This document shows positions 6,700 to 13,937 of a DNA stretch of 16,194 nt, piece after piece. The stretch spans positions 1 to 16,194 of the forward strand of contig CANHKJ010000042.1 in the NCBI GenBank assembly GCA_947460915.1, in the 5' to 3' direction. Numbering within the stretch: the stretch's first letter is position 1; each line of letters starts with the position of its first letter. Source of the DNA: Verrucomicrobiia bacterium (GTDB lineage Bacteria; Verrucomicrobiota; Verrucomicrobiia; Verrucomicrobiales; Akkermansiaceae). The translations under genes were made by a program, and so were the position numbers. The notes below the pieces were generated by a model. The model was given only the letters and a program-made list of their open reading frames with translations. It had not been told where the DNA came from and did no database searches.

Positions 6700-8751
6700 T
6701 TACGCTCCCGGCAACTCGATGAAGCCTTCGAGCTTGCGAATGCGGGTGGGGTGACGCATTTTGCGCAGAGCCTTAGCCTCGATCTGACGAATCCGCTCAC
6801 GAGTGACTTGGAACTGGCGACCGACTTCTTCGAGGGTCCGCGAGTAGCCGTCCTTGAGGCCAAAGCGCTGTTCGAGCACTTCGCGCTCACGTTCGGTGAG
6901 GCTATCGAGCACGTCTTTGATCTTGTCTTTAAGCATCGAGAAACCTGCTTCCTCCATCGGATTGTCGGCAGATTTATCTTCGATGAAGTCACCGAACGAT
7001 GTATCATCGCTATCGCCCACAGGAGCCTGCAACGAGATCGGCTGCTGTGCCATTTTGAGAACGGCGCGCACACGCTCGACGGGCAAGTGAATTTCCTCGG
7101 CGATTTCTTCGGGTGATGGTTCGCGACCATACTCTTGCACGAGCTGTTTCTGCACGCGCATGAGTTTGTTGATAGTCTCGATCATATGCACTGGAATACG
7201 GATCGTGCGGGCCTGATCGGCGATGGAACGCGTGATGGCTTGACGAATCCACCAAGTCGCATAAGTGGAGAATTTGTAACCACGACGATACTCGAATTTT
7301 TCAACGGCTTTCATGAGACCCATGTTGCCCTCTTGAATCAGGTCGAGGAAAGAAAGTCCACGGTTGGTGTATTTTTTGGCGATGGAAATCACGAGACGCA
7401 AGTTGGCCTCGACCATTTCCGTCTTGGCCTTGAGCGCCATTTTCATCCAGTGGCGCAAAGCAGCGTGAGCATCATCGAAGGTCTCGATGGTATGCCAAGC
7501 ATGCTGTTGGAGTTCACGCACGATGTTTTGCGTAGCTTTGTCATCGGGGCTCGCAGTAAGTTTACGACCGTATTTCCAGAATTTTTGTTGATACTCTTCA
7601 ACCTTCTCGCAGAAGTCCTCAATGATTTTCTGCTTGTAGTAGAACTTAATGTAGTGACGATTGAGATTGCCGATGTTTTTGGCGAACTCCTCTTGCAGTT
7701 TTTTCAGTCCACGTGGGCTCTTCGATGTAATCTGACGGAAAATGTCGTCATTTTCGGCGTGTAGCGCCTTGAGTTGATCGCAAAGGCGAGGCAGACCTTT
7801 CATATAGCGCTCGCGGCTTTCGATTTTCTTATCAAGGATCACGCGGTCGAAACGCTCCTTGCCCTTGACCAATTTATCGGCCAAGTCGAGATAGTCGAGG
7901 TGCATGAATCCGAACTGATGAAGGTGCTTGGCGACTTCAATTTCGGCATCTTCAATGCGCTTAGAAATTTCTACTTCTTGCTCGCGAGTGAGCAAGGGAA
8001 CTTGGCCCATTTGCTTAAGATACATGCGAACCGGGTCATCGAGAATGTCGAGCTTTTGTTCCCCTTTCGAGTCATCGTCGTCAATGTCATTGTCATCACC
8101 GCGACGATCTTTAAAACGATCCACCTCGGAGGCATCGATGATATCGAACTCCATCGAGCGCAGTTGTTCCATGATGGCCTCGACATCGTTAGGATCAACG
8201 ATGTTGTTTGGCAAAATCTCGTTGATGTCATCGTAGGTGAGATATTCCTGCTCTTTAGCAAGCTTAATCAGCTCGCGGATTTTCTCCTGGATCTCAGGAG
8301 TGTGAATGCGAGGTTTTTCCTTACCTCCTTTTTTGGATGATTTTTTGGGGTCGATGGCCGGAGTCTCAACAGCACCTTTTTTCGAGCTAGGTGCCGATGA
8401 CTTAGCTGGAGTGGCGTTTTTCGCTGAAGTAGGTGCTGCACCTTTTGCGGGAGCGGCGACAGGAGTGACAGGCTTTTTCGCGGAACTCACAGCGGCAGGT
8501 TTTACTGGAGCCACCTTATCCTTGGCGGGCACAGGCTTGCTGGGAGAAACTTTAGCAACTGGAGCCTTAGCGCCAGAAACTTTGCTAGAGGCTGCTTTGG
8601 CTGCTGGAGCTTTCGCAGGTGTGGCTTTAGCGACTGGCAATCCTTTCGCCGTTGCCGCCTTGATGGATGAGCCTTTCGGTGCGGACGCTTTGCTGGCTGA
8701 TGCACTGGCTTTTTGCGGTGCTGGCTTTTGCGGTGCTTTCTTCGTTCCCAT
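6700..8751 (-). CDS. rpoD: Primary RNA polymerase sigma factor RpoD (sigma-70) with a Lys/Ala/Pro-rich N-terminal tail
   Basis: Housekeeping sigma factor. Numbering from the ATG at 8751 (683 residues): residues 2-145 are a low-complexity Lys/Ala/Pro/Ser tail with AKA, PAK and SAKK repeats, resembling a histone H1 tail. Region 1.1 is at about 150-210 (IHTPEIQEKIRELIKLAKEQ), followed by an acidic run (DDNDIDDDDS). Region 1.2 is DPVRMYLKQMGQVPLLTREQ (from 239). A charged non-conserved region follows. Region 2 is at about 450-527 (NLRLVISIAKKYTNRGLSFLDLIQ, then YKFSTYATWWIRQAITRSIA), region 3 at about 530-612, and region 4 at 615-677, with a helix-turn-helix at VTRERIRQIEAKALRKMRHP. A GTG 54 bases further upstream is in frame but would add a hydrophobic stretch unlike the family, so the ATG is preferred. 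rex follows 24 bases downstream. Confidence 0.96.
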   Translation of the reverse strand: MGTKKAPQKPAPQKASASASKASAPKGSSIKAATAKGLPVAKATPAKAPAAKAASSKVSGAKAPVAKVSPSKPVPAKDKVAPVKPAAVSSAKKPVTPVAAPAKGAAPTSAKNATPAKSSAPSSKKGAVETPAIDPKKSSKKGGKEKPRIHTPEIQEKIRELIKLAKEQEYLTYDDINEILPNNIVDPNDVEAIMEQLRSMEFDIIDASEVDRFKDRRGDDNDIDDDDSKGEQKLDILDDPVRMYLKQMGQVPLLTREQEVEISKRIEDAEIEVAKHLHQFGFMHLDYLDLADKLVKGKERFDRVILDKKIESRERYMKGLPRLCDQLKALHAENDDIFRQITSKSPRGLKKLQEEFAKNIGNLNRHYIKFYYKQKIIEDFCEKVEEYQQKFWKYGRKLTASPDDKATQNIVRELQQHAWHTIETFDDAHAALRHWMKMALKAKTEMVEANLRLVISIAKKYTNRGLSFLDLIQEGNMGLMKAVEKFEYRRGYKFSTYATWWIRQAITRSIADQARTIRIPVHMIETINKLMRVQKQLVQEYGREPSPEEIAEEIHLPVERVRAVLKMAQQPISLQAPVGDSDDTSFGDFIEDKSADNPMEEAGFSMLKDKIKDVLDSLTEREREVLEQRFGLKDGYSRTLEEVGRQFQVTRERIRQIEAKALRKMRHPTRIRKLEGFIELPGA

Positions 8752-8816
8752 ATGGTTGTATGATCCTGTAAATCGATAGAATAGGAAAATTTGGACAAAA
8801 TTCACCTATATTAGGG

Positions 8817-8833
8817 GCTGACCATTTGTCAGC
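8817..8833 (-). promoter_or_regulatory. Hairpin in the rpoD leader
   Basis: The perfect 6-bp stem GCTGAC/GTCAGC with a 5-base loop lies between the -10 box and the start codon of rpoD, flanked by C-rich sequence. It could stabilise the leader or be a protein-binding site; there is no direct evidence for either. Confidence 0.35.
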
Positions 8834-8841
8834 GGGGGCGC

Positions 8842-8870
8842 AACCTATGCGCAGTGCTTTGCAGCGTCAA
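8842..8870 (-). promoter_or_regulatory. Candidate sigma-70 promoter of rpoD
   Basis: On the minus strand TTGACG (8865-8870) and TAGGTT (8842-8847) are exactly 17 bases apart. The start codon at 8751 is 90 bases downstream, so unlike most genes here rpoD would have a true 5' leader of about 85 bases. Confidence 0.6.
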
Positions 8871-8913
8871 GGAAAGAATTGAGAAAAATCAAAAAGTTTG
8901 TTCAAAAACAAAT

Positions 8914-9723
8914 TCAGCGAGTCAAACCACGCTGAGATTTTTCGACAAAGTCGATCAAATGCGCGCAGTGCGAATTGCTTGCCGCTGATGACGCCTTAAG
9001 GGAGCTGACAGCTGTTGTCAAATTGCCATCTTTTTTGAGGAACAATTTTTTGTATGCCGATTTCAGCGCACGCACATCATCCTCCGAGAATCCACGACGC
9101 TGTAAACCGACTTGATTCAATCCCCGAGTCGATGCAGGATTACCATCGACAATCATAAAAGGTGGCACATCCTGGATGACCTTAGTGCAGCCGCCTATGA
9201 TCGAATGCTGCCCCACGCGGCAAAATTGATGCACGGCGGCAAAACCAGATACAATCGCATGATCTTCGACTTCCACATGCCCAGCCAGCGTGCCATTGTT
9301 AGACAAAATCACATGATCCCCCACTTGGCAGTCGTGCGCCACATGGGAGTAACATAGGAAAAGATTATGACTACCAATACGCGTAGGGATTTCTTCATGT
9401 GTACCGCGGTGAATGGTTGTATTTTCGCGGAAAACATTACCTGTGCCAATAAGCAAATGCGTCGGCTCACCTACATACTTGAGATCCTGGGTTTTGCCAC
9501 CAATCGCAGCGAAGGGAAAAAACTCATTGTTGGGCCCGATGCGGGATGGTCCCTCAATCACTACATGAGAATGCAGCACACAGCCATCGCCCAACACAAC
9601 ATGATCGCCGATCACACAAAACGGGCCAATGGTCACATCTGCGCCGATTTCGGCCTTCGGGGAAATGATAGCGGTAGGATGAATCACGGCAGTCAATAGT
9701 GTTCTTGTTGCGGGGACGGGCAT
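8914..9723 (-). CDS. lpxA: Acyl-ACP--UDP-N-acetylglucosamine O-acyltransferase LpxA
   Basis: First enzyme of lipid A synthesis: it transfers a 3-hydroxyacyl chain from acyl carrier protein to UDP-GlcNAc in the cytoplasm, implying a lipopolysaccharide outer membrane. From the ATG at 9723 it has 269 residues. The left-handed beta-helix of hexapeptide repeats (IGADVTIGPFCVIG and similar) spans about 13-190. Key residues align with E. coli LpxA: His105 in TIHRGT, His127 and catalytic His130 in HVAHDC, His149 in LAGH and His165 in VHQF. GLNQVGLQRRGFS (201-213) opens the helical C-terminal domain. Gly178, at the hydrocarbon-ruler position (E. coli Gly173), suggests a long acyl chain near C14; that is inference. 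The frame is open upstream to a GTG at 9837, but the ATG fits family starts. No fabZ or lpxB is adjacent. Confidence 0.95.
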   Translation of the reverse strand: MPVPATRTLLTAVIHPTAIISPKAEIGADVTIGPFCVIGDHVVLGDGCVLHSHVVIEGPSRIGPNNEFFPFAAIGGKTQDLKYVGEPTHLLIGTGNVFRENTTIHRGTHEEIPTRIGSHNLFLCYSHVAHDCQVGDHVILSNNGTLAGHVEVEDHAIVSGFAAVHQFCRVGQHSIIGGCTKVIQDVPPFMIVDGNPASTRGLNQVGLQRRGFSEDDVRALKSAYKKLFLKKDGNLTTAVSSLKASSAASNSHCAHLIDFVEKSQRGLTR

Positions 9724-10027
9724 CTTGTGAAGAGATCGTGTCGTCGTGTCAAGCGCATACAGCACGACCGAAGTTTCAGAGAATATAAGATTCTCGAGAG
9801 TCACTACGTTTCCCTTGGCACATTTCGCGGCAAACACATTTGTTTTTGAGAGCCTTGTCTATCGCATCGAAAATAGCACTAATATCGTCGCCAATTGTTC
9901 CGCGTCGTAGCACCCAAGACGATCCACACCCAAAACTCACTTGGGGATTTTCAAGCCAGCTTGATGATCGCCCCTACGAGTCGTCGCATAAGTCACCAGT
10001 CGTAGCACCTCTCGTGAGAGAAGCAAA
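9724..10027. other. Gap between lpxA and the thymidine phosphorylase gene
   Basis: No recognised gene. A minus-strand frame from a GTG at 9940 to TGA at 9776 could encode 54 residues including a coding-like stretch (RRGTIGDDISAIFDAIDKAL), but it has no recognised homologue and may be a relic. GTCGTAGCACC occurs twice on the + strand (9904 and 9999), the second copy running into CTCTCGTGAGAG (10009-10020), a 5-bp stem hairpin just beyond the thymidine phosphorylase stop. No T-run follows it. Confidence 0.4.
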
Positions 10028-11272
10028 TCACCCCAGCACTAGAGCTTGACGCAGTTGTTGCTCGGCGCGATCGGCGGCAGACTCGCTTTGAGCGTGAATG
10101 CGGGCAATGAGGTCGCCGCGCTCGATGCAAACACCTTTTTTAATCAACCGATCGAATCCTACGGCAAAATCAACTGGATCGCTGGCGCGGGATCTGCCTG
10201 CTCCGAGTTCCAGAGCCGACTGCCCAACGATGCCAGCATCGAAGGCTGTCACGGTCCCTGGCGACTCGCTGCGGACCTCGCGAATCACTGCTGCACGGTG
10301 CTGATCGGCTAAAGAAAAAAGCTTCCTAGGGTCACCCCCTTGTCGTAAAACAATCGTTTCAAATTTCTCCAAAACTTGACCCGATTGAATTTTTGCAAGC
10401 AATTGATTCTGAGAAATTTTTGTGATTTTTTCTGCTTGTGATAAAACCAAGGCCAAAAGATCTTTTGGTCCCCCACCCTGCATGATTTTGATCGATTCGA
10501 TCACCTCTAAGACATTGCCCACCGCATGCCCCAGCGGCTCCTGCATGGAGTTGAGCTCGGTGCTGACTTCTACCCCCATTTCCACACCCACGGCCACCAT
10601 CGCATCAGCTAAAACGATCGCCTGTTCACGAGTTTTCATGAAGGCGCCCGAGCCATACTTCACATCAAGCACCAGTCGATCCAAAGACTCAGCCAGCTTT
10701 TTCGACATGATTGATGCGGTGATCAGTGGTATCGATGGCACCGTTCCGGTCACATCGCGCAGCGCGTATAATTTTTTGTCGGCCGGGCAAAATTGCTCCG
10801 TCTGCCCCATCATCACCACCTGAATTTGCTCCAACTGGCGCATCGCCTGCTCGATCGTAAGATTAACGCGAAAACCTGGGATTGATTCCAATTTGTCCAA
10901 CGTGCCGCCCGTAATGCCCAGACCACGACCCGACACCATTGGAATCCAGCAATCGCAGCAAGCGACCAAAGGTGCCAAAATCAACGATACCTTATCGCCA
11001 ATGCCCCCTGTGGAATGCTTGTCAACAATCGGTGGGTGTTCGCCTGGGAAAACGAAACGCTCGCCGCTTTCGAGCATCGCATAGGTGAGCGCGGCGGTTT
11101 CGGCTGCGGTCATCCCCCGAAAATAGACAGCCATCGCAAAGGCTGACATCTGAGCATCCGTGACATTGCCCGAGGTGAATCGCTCGATCAACCTGCGAAT
11201 TTCTCCTCCATCAATCTCCTCGCCCTCGCGCTTGCGGGAGATTAAGGATGGCGCGTGAAAAAATTCGCTCAT
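10028..11272 (-). CDS. deoA: Thymidine / pyrimidine-nucleoside phosphorylase
   Basis: Cleaves thymidine (and perhaps deoxyuridine or uridine) with phosphate to a free base and pentose-1-phosphate, in pyrimidine salvage. The phosphate-binding KHSTGGIGDK is at 85-94. The family signature SGRGLGITGGTLDKLES is at 114-130. The base-binding residues equivalent to E. coli Arg171, Ser186 and Lys190 are Arg172, Ser187 and Lys191 in YALRDVTGTVPSIPLITASI and following residues. The glycine-rich closing domain near the C-terminus is present (GTVTAFDAGIVGQSALELGAG). At 414 residues it is slightly shorter than the usual 430-440. The start lies 17 bases after the stop of the SHD1 membrane-protein gene, so the two are probably one transcript. 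Sequence alone does not separate DeoA from Pdp specificity. Confidence 0.92.
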   Translation of the reverse strand: MSEFFHAPSLISRKREGEEIDGGEIRRLIERFTSGNVTDAQMSAFAMAVYFRGMTAAETAALTYAMLESGERFVFPGEHPPIVDKHSTGGIGDKVSLILAPLVACCDCWIPMVSGRGLGITGGTLDKLESIPGFRVNLTIEQAMRQLEQIQVVMMGQTEQFCPADKKLYALRDVTGTVPSIPLITASIMSKKLAESLDRLVLDVKYGSGAFMKTREQAIVLADAMVAVGVEMGVEVSTELNSMQEPLGHAVGNVLEVIESIKIMQGGGPKDLLALVLSQAEKITKISQNQLLAKIQSGQVLEKFETIVLRQGGDPRKLFSLADQHRAAVIREVRSESPGTVTAFDAGIVGQSALELGAGRSRASDPVDFAVGFDRLIKKGVCIERGDLIARIHAQSESAADRAEQQLRQALVLG

Positions 11273-11289
11273 AGCGTTGATATGATTGC

Positions 11290-11889
11290 TTATTTAAAAC
11301 GACTGTTTACATACTCCTGATCATTCGCTGACAGCTTGGAAAAATCATAGCGCACAGTCGTTCCATCTTCTCGTTCAAAAATCACCTGATCCTTGCCGTC
11401 TGCTTTTTCTCGACCAATGCATTTCGCCTTGAGCTTCTTGCCCTGCGCATTGATCCACTCGCGCATCACTGGCTCACCAGAGATGACACCTTTTGCCTCC
11501 TCTGTGGCTTTCGCCAATTGCTTCTCTAGTGCTGCCTTTTGCAAAAATGCTTCATCCAACCAAGACTTCGGCGGCGGTTGATAAAGAAACCAGCCCACGG
11601 CCAGCGTCAAAATCAATCCCCACATTTTCGCCGAGAAAAACAAAAACTTGTGCGGCTTCTCGATGATGACGGACTCCTCCGTTTCCACATCGATCACTTC
11701 CTTGATCGTCGTTTGACCAATCGTGATCGAGAAAATCCACACAAAAATTGTCCCCAGTAAATGTCCCACTGTGACAATCCACTTATCAGGCACGAATCCC
11801 GAGGAAAAATGGTTCACCCAATAAAACACCACAAATCCCATCAACCATAGCACTGGAATCAAAAAACCCAAACGTGTCCACAAAGTCAT
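11290..11889 (-). CDS. Membrane protein with C-terminal SHD1-like domain
   Basis: The function is unknown. The 199-residue protein has three predicted membrane spans (about 5-25, 38-57 and 83-102), a proline-rich turn (QPPPKSW), a short charged helix (113-134), and a C-terminal domain at 143-198 of the SHD1 (SLA1 homology 1) type: REWINAQGKKLKAKCIGRE, then VIFEREDGTTVRYDFSKLS and DQEYV. Such small beta domains are common on exported or membrane proteins of Verrucomicrobiota and Planctomycetota; their ligand there is not known. It is the first gene before thymidine phosphorylase, 17 bases upstream. The start is supported by a promoter (TTTACA-N17-TAGTTG) ending 7 bases before the ATG. The link to nucleoside salvage, if any, is only by transcription. 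Confidence 0.75.
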   Translation of the reverse strand: MTLWTRLGFLIPVLWLMGFVVFYWVNHFSSGFVPDKWIVTVGHLLGTIFVWIFSITIGQTTIKEVIDVETEESVIIEKPHKFLFFSAKMWGLILTLAVGWFLYQPPPKSWLDEAFLQKAALEKQLAKATEEAKGVISGEPVMREWINAQGKKLKAKCIGREKADGKDQVIFEREDGTTVRYDFSKLSANDQEYVNSRFK

Positions 11890-11896
11890 GCACCTA

Positions 11897-11925
11897 CAAC
11901 TAGAGCAAGCGCCGTAAGCTGTAAA
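11897..11925 (-). promoter_or_regulatory. Candidate promoter of the SHD1 membrane protein / deoA operon
   Basis: On the minus strand TTTACA (11920-11925) and TAGTTG (11897-11902) are 17 bases apart. The ATG (11889) follows the -10 by 7 bases, predicting a leaderless or near-leaderless transcript. It shares a 97-base divergent region with lipA. Confidence 0.5.
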
Positions 11926-11949
11926 TGCAAAAAAGTTTCACCTTTACGA

Positions 11950-11978
11950 TTGCAGCCAGCGACCATCCGCCCTATCCT
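11950..11978 (+). promoter_or_regulatory. Candidate promoter of lipA
   Basis: TTGCAG (11950-11955) and TATCCT (11973-11978) are 17 bases apart, and the -10 ends 8 bases before the ATG at 11987. The same TTGCAG box precedes the ECF sigma gene. Confidence 0.45.
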
Positions 11979-11986
11979 CTCCGCCG

Positions 11987-13003
11987 ATGAGCACTTGTCA
12001 CGGACCGCAAATGAAGATGGACCCCTTACTCCATCAAGAGCGCAAGCCTGAATGGATCAAAGTTCGCCTGCCGAACAATCCCGCGTTCTGGTCCACCAAA
12101 TCTCTCATTACTGACCTCAAGCTCGTCACCGTCTGTGAAGAAGCTCAATGCCCAAACCGCTGGGAATGCTGGGGTCAAGGCACAGCCACCTTCATGATCG
12201 CTGGGGAAAAATGCACCCGCGCCTGTGGATTTTGCGCCGTTAAGACTGCCAAACCCGATGCCCTCGAAGAAGATGAGCCATTTCGCGTCGCAGAGGCAAC
12301 TCGACGCATGAAATTGCGCCACGTCGTCATCACCGCCGTGGCCCGCGATGACCTCCGTGATGGAGGAGCCGAGCATTTTCAGAAAACAATCGAAGCCGTC
12401 CGCGCCATCAACCCTGGCATCATCATCGAGGTGCTCGTCCCCGATTTTAATGATCGCGACTGGGCACTACAAATGGTCATGGATGCCCGCCCCCACATCT
12501 TCAATCACAACCTTGAAACCGTCGAACGCCTAACACCGCTTGTTCGCTCTCGCGCCAAGTATCATCGTAGCCTTGCTGTTTTGAAAAAAGCCAAAGCTAT
12601 GGTCGATGGCAAGGTTGCCACCAAGAGTGGCCTCATGCTCGGTCTCGGCGAAATGCCCGAAGAAATTCTTACCGCGATGGATGACCTCCTCGCTGCCGAT
12701 GTCACTGTTTTGACCCTCGGTCAATACCTGCGCCCTACGCCACGCCACCTGCCCGTCGTCGAATACATCCATCCCGACCGCTTTGCCGAATACAAGCAAA
12801 TCGCGCTCGACAAGGGATTTCGCCACGTAGCCAGCGGCCCCTTGGTCCGCAGCTCCTACCACGCCGCCGATTTCCGTCCCGAGCTTGATATCCTCGAAGA
12901 TGCCGAAAAACACGCGCGTCCACTTGCCGGACTGGACCTCCAACCCGAGCACCTCGCCATCCCGCAGGCTCCTAACGCGATTCTCCGCAATAGCATTCTT
13001 TGA
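11987..13003 (+). CDS. lipA: Lipoyl synthase LipA
   Basis: Radical SAM enzyme that inserts two sulfur atoms into protein-bound octanoyl groups, making the lipoyl cofactor of pyruvate and 2-oxoglutarate dehydrogenases and the glycine cleavage system. The auxiliary [4Fe-4S] cluster ligands Cys50, Cys55 and Cys61 (CEEAQCPNRWEC) and the radical SAM cluster Cys76, Cys80 and Cys83 (CTRACGFC) are all present, as is the C-terminal RSSY motif (288-291), whose serine ligates the auxiliary cluster. RKPEWIKVRLP (19-29) is the usual family opening. The 338-residue length is normal. ATGs at 12011 and 12017 are alternatives, but the first fits the promoter 8 bases upstream. lipB is not adjacent. The gene converges on radC with 25 bases between the stops. 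Confidence 0.96.
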   Translation: MSTCHGPQMKMDPLLHQERKPEWIKVRLPNNPAFWSTKSLITDLKLVTVCEEAQCPNRWECWGQGTATFMIAGEKCTRACGFCAVKTAKPDALEEDEPFRVAEATRRMKLRHVVITAVARDDLRDGGAEHFQKTIEAVRAINPGIIIEVLVPDFNDRDWALQMVMDARPHIFNHNLETVERLTPLVRSRAKYHRSLAVLKKAKAMVDGKVATKSGLMLGLGEMPEEILTAMDDLLAADVTVLTLGQYLRPTPRHLPVVEYIHPDRFAEYKQIALDKGFRHVASGPLVRSSYHAADFRPELDILEDAEKHARPLAGLDLQPEHLAIPQAPNAILRNSIL

Positions 13004-13018
13004 GTTTTATGCGTACGA

Positions 13019-13039
13019 GCTTGCTTCGTCAAAGCAAGC
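13019..13039. terminator. Possible bidirectional hairpin between lipA and radC
   Basis: The perfect 8-bp stem GCTTGCTT/AAGCAAGC with a 5-base loop lies between two converging genes and overlaps the radC stop codon. Neither side has a good T-run, so termination here is plausible by position rather than by sequence. Confidence 0.4.
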
Positions 13040-13721
13040 CTGCTTCGCGATAGGAAAAATAGCCTGATCGACCTTCCGCTGGGCGACCTATGATCACGTG
13101 ATCGATGAAGCGCACCTGCATCGTTTCACTTGCTTCATGCACCTTCTTGGTGACTTTCGTATCATTCAAGCTCGGCGATGGATCTCCTGCTGGATGATTG
13201 TGCATCAAGAAAAATGCATAGGAATTGCGGCTGATCACAGGGTGCAAAATATCGCGCACATTCGCCATCGTTTCGCTCACCGAACCTGAGCTGATTTCCA
13301 CCATCGATTCCATCACGAGGCGCGCATTGAGAAGCACCACGTACAATTTCTCCTTCGTCAAATGCTGCAACTGCGGCGAAAAGTGATCATAGATTTTTGG
13401 CGGCGTATCCAATGGCACACCTTGCACCTGCTCGAGCGAAACCCTGCGCCCCAACTCAAAAGCAGCCACCAACTGCGAAGCCTTACCTAAGCCCAGACCG
13501 TGAAATTTTTTCAATTCCGCAACGTCCATCTGCCCCAACATCGCCAGCGAGCCATAATGCTGAATCAATTCCCTCCCCACCTGAATGGCACTCTTACCCT
13601 TCACTCCAGTGCGCAGAAATAAGGCCATCAGCTCCTCATTCGACAGCGCCTGCACACCCATGCGCTGCATTTTTTCCCGTGGTCGATCCTCCGAGGAAAG
13701 ATCGCGAATCAATGGTTCCAT
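13029..13721 (-). CDS. radC: RadC family protein with JAB/MPN domain
   Basis: From the ATG at 13721 it has 230 residues. The N-terminal UPF0758 helices (RPREKMQRMGVQALSNEELM) lead into a helix-hairpin-helix (KKFHGLGLGKASQLVAAFEL, about 71-90). A JAB/MPN metalloprotease-like domain follows, with the zinc motif HNHPAGDPSPSLND (His174, His176, Asp187). RadC was named for a DNA repair phenotype since disputed; its biochemical role is unsettled. A TTG nine bases further upstream is in frame but sits inside the -10 box of the candidate promoter (TTGATC-N17-TAGTTG), which ends 6 bases before the ATG; hence the ATG. It is monocistronic and converges on lipA. Family assignment is firm, function is not. 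Confidence 0.93.
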   Translation of the reverse strand: MEPLIRDLSSEDRPREKMQRMGVQALSNEELMALFLRTGVKGKSAIQVGRELIQHYGSLAMLGQMDVAELKKFHGLGLGKASQLVAAFELGRRVSLEQVQGVPLDTPPKIYDHFSPQLQHLTKEKLYVVLLNARLVMESMVEISSGSVSETMANVRDILHPVISRNSYAFFLMHNHPAGDPSPSLNDTKVTKKVHEASETMQVRFIDHVIIGRPAEGRSGYFSYREAGLL

Positions 13722-13727
13722 GCCGCA

Positions 13728-13756
13728 CAACTAACACATACTGACGCTCCGATCAA
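13728..13756 (-). promoter_or_regulatory. Candidate promoter of radC
   Basis: On the minus strand TTGATC (13751-13756) and TAGTTG (13728-13733) are 17 bases apart. Six bases separate the -10 from the ATG. The -10 is identical to that of the SHD1 membrane-protein gene. Confidence 0.5.
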
Positions 13757-13905
13757 GAGAGTAGTTTATGACTAACGATCCGATCGCCCACCTCCCACGG
13801 CTTCACCACAATTTGATCTCTTGCAGAAAACAGATTTCGATTGTCTTTAGCCCCATCGATTCTCAGGCAATAAGACCAATCAACAATGACTTTTTTCTCT
13901 CGCAT
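13753..13905 (-). CDS. Small ORF, 50 residues, possibly a gene remnant
   Basis: An ATG frame encodes MREKKVIVDWSYCLRIDGAK at the start and later RDQIVVKPWEVGDRI, a composition typical of real protein. The PWxxGDRI element recalls the C-terminal part of tRNA(Ile)-lysidine synthase (TilS), but the frame ends seven residues later and the catalytic domain is absent, so if related it is a relic. The stop codon overlaps the radC -35 box by three bases. No ribosome binding site or promoter is evident. It may equally be a small unknown gene or chance. Confidence 0.3.
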   Translation of the reverse strand: MREKKVIVDWSYCLRIDGAKDNRNLFSARDQIVVKPWEVGDRIVSHKLLS

Positions 13906-13937
13906 TTCAGCCCAAGCTCCGCTAGGCTTGCGGCGCG

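Noticed and set aside
8752..8805. Upstream GTG start for rpoD adding 18 residues
   Set aside because: The added residues are hydrophobic and unlike sigma factors, and the frame lies in the leader between promoter and ATG.
9719..9745. TTGACA box just upstream of the lpxA ATG
   Set aside because: At 17-base spacing the -10 would be CACAAG directly against the ATG, a very poor box.
9724..9837. N-terminal extension of lpxA by 38 codons from a GTG
   Set aside because: The extension does not resemble LpxA and would precede the usual start of the beta-helix; the ATG at 9723 matches family starts.
13092..13103. Perfect 12-bp palindrome GATCACGTGATC
   Set aside because: It lies inside radC, encoding conserved residues (IDHVI), so coding constraint explains it.
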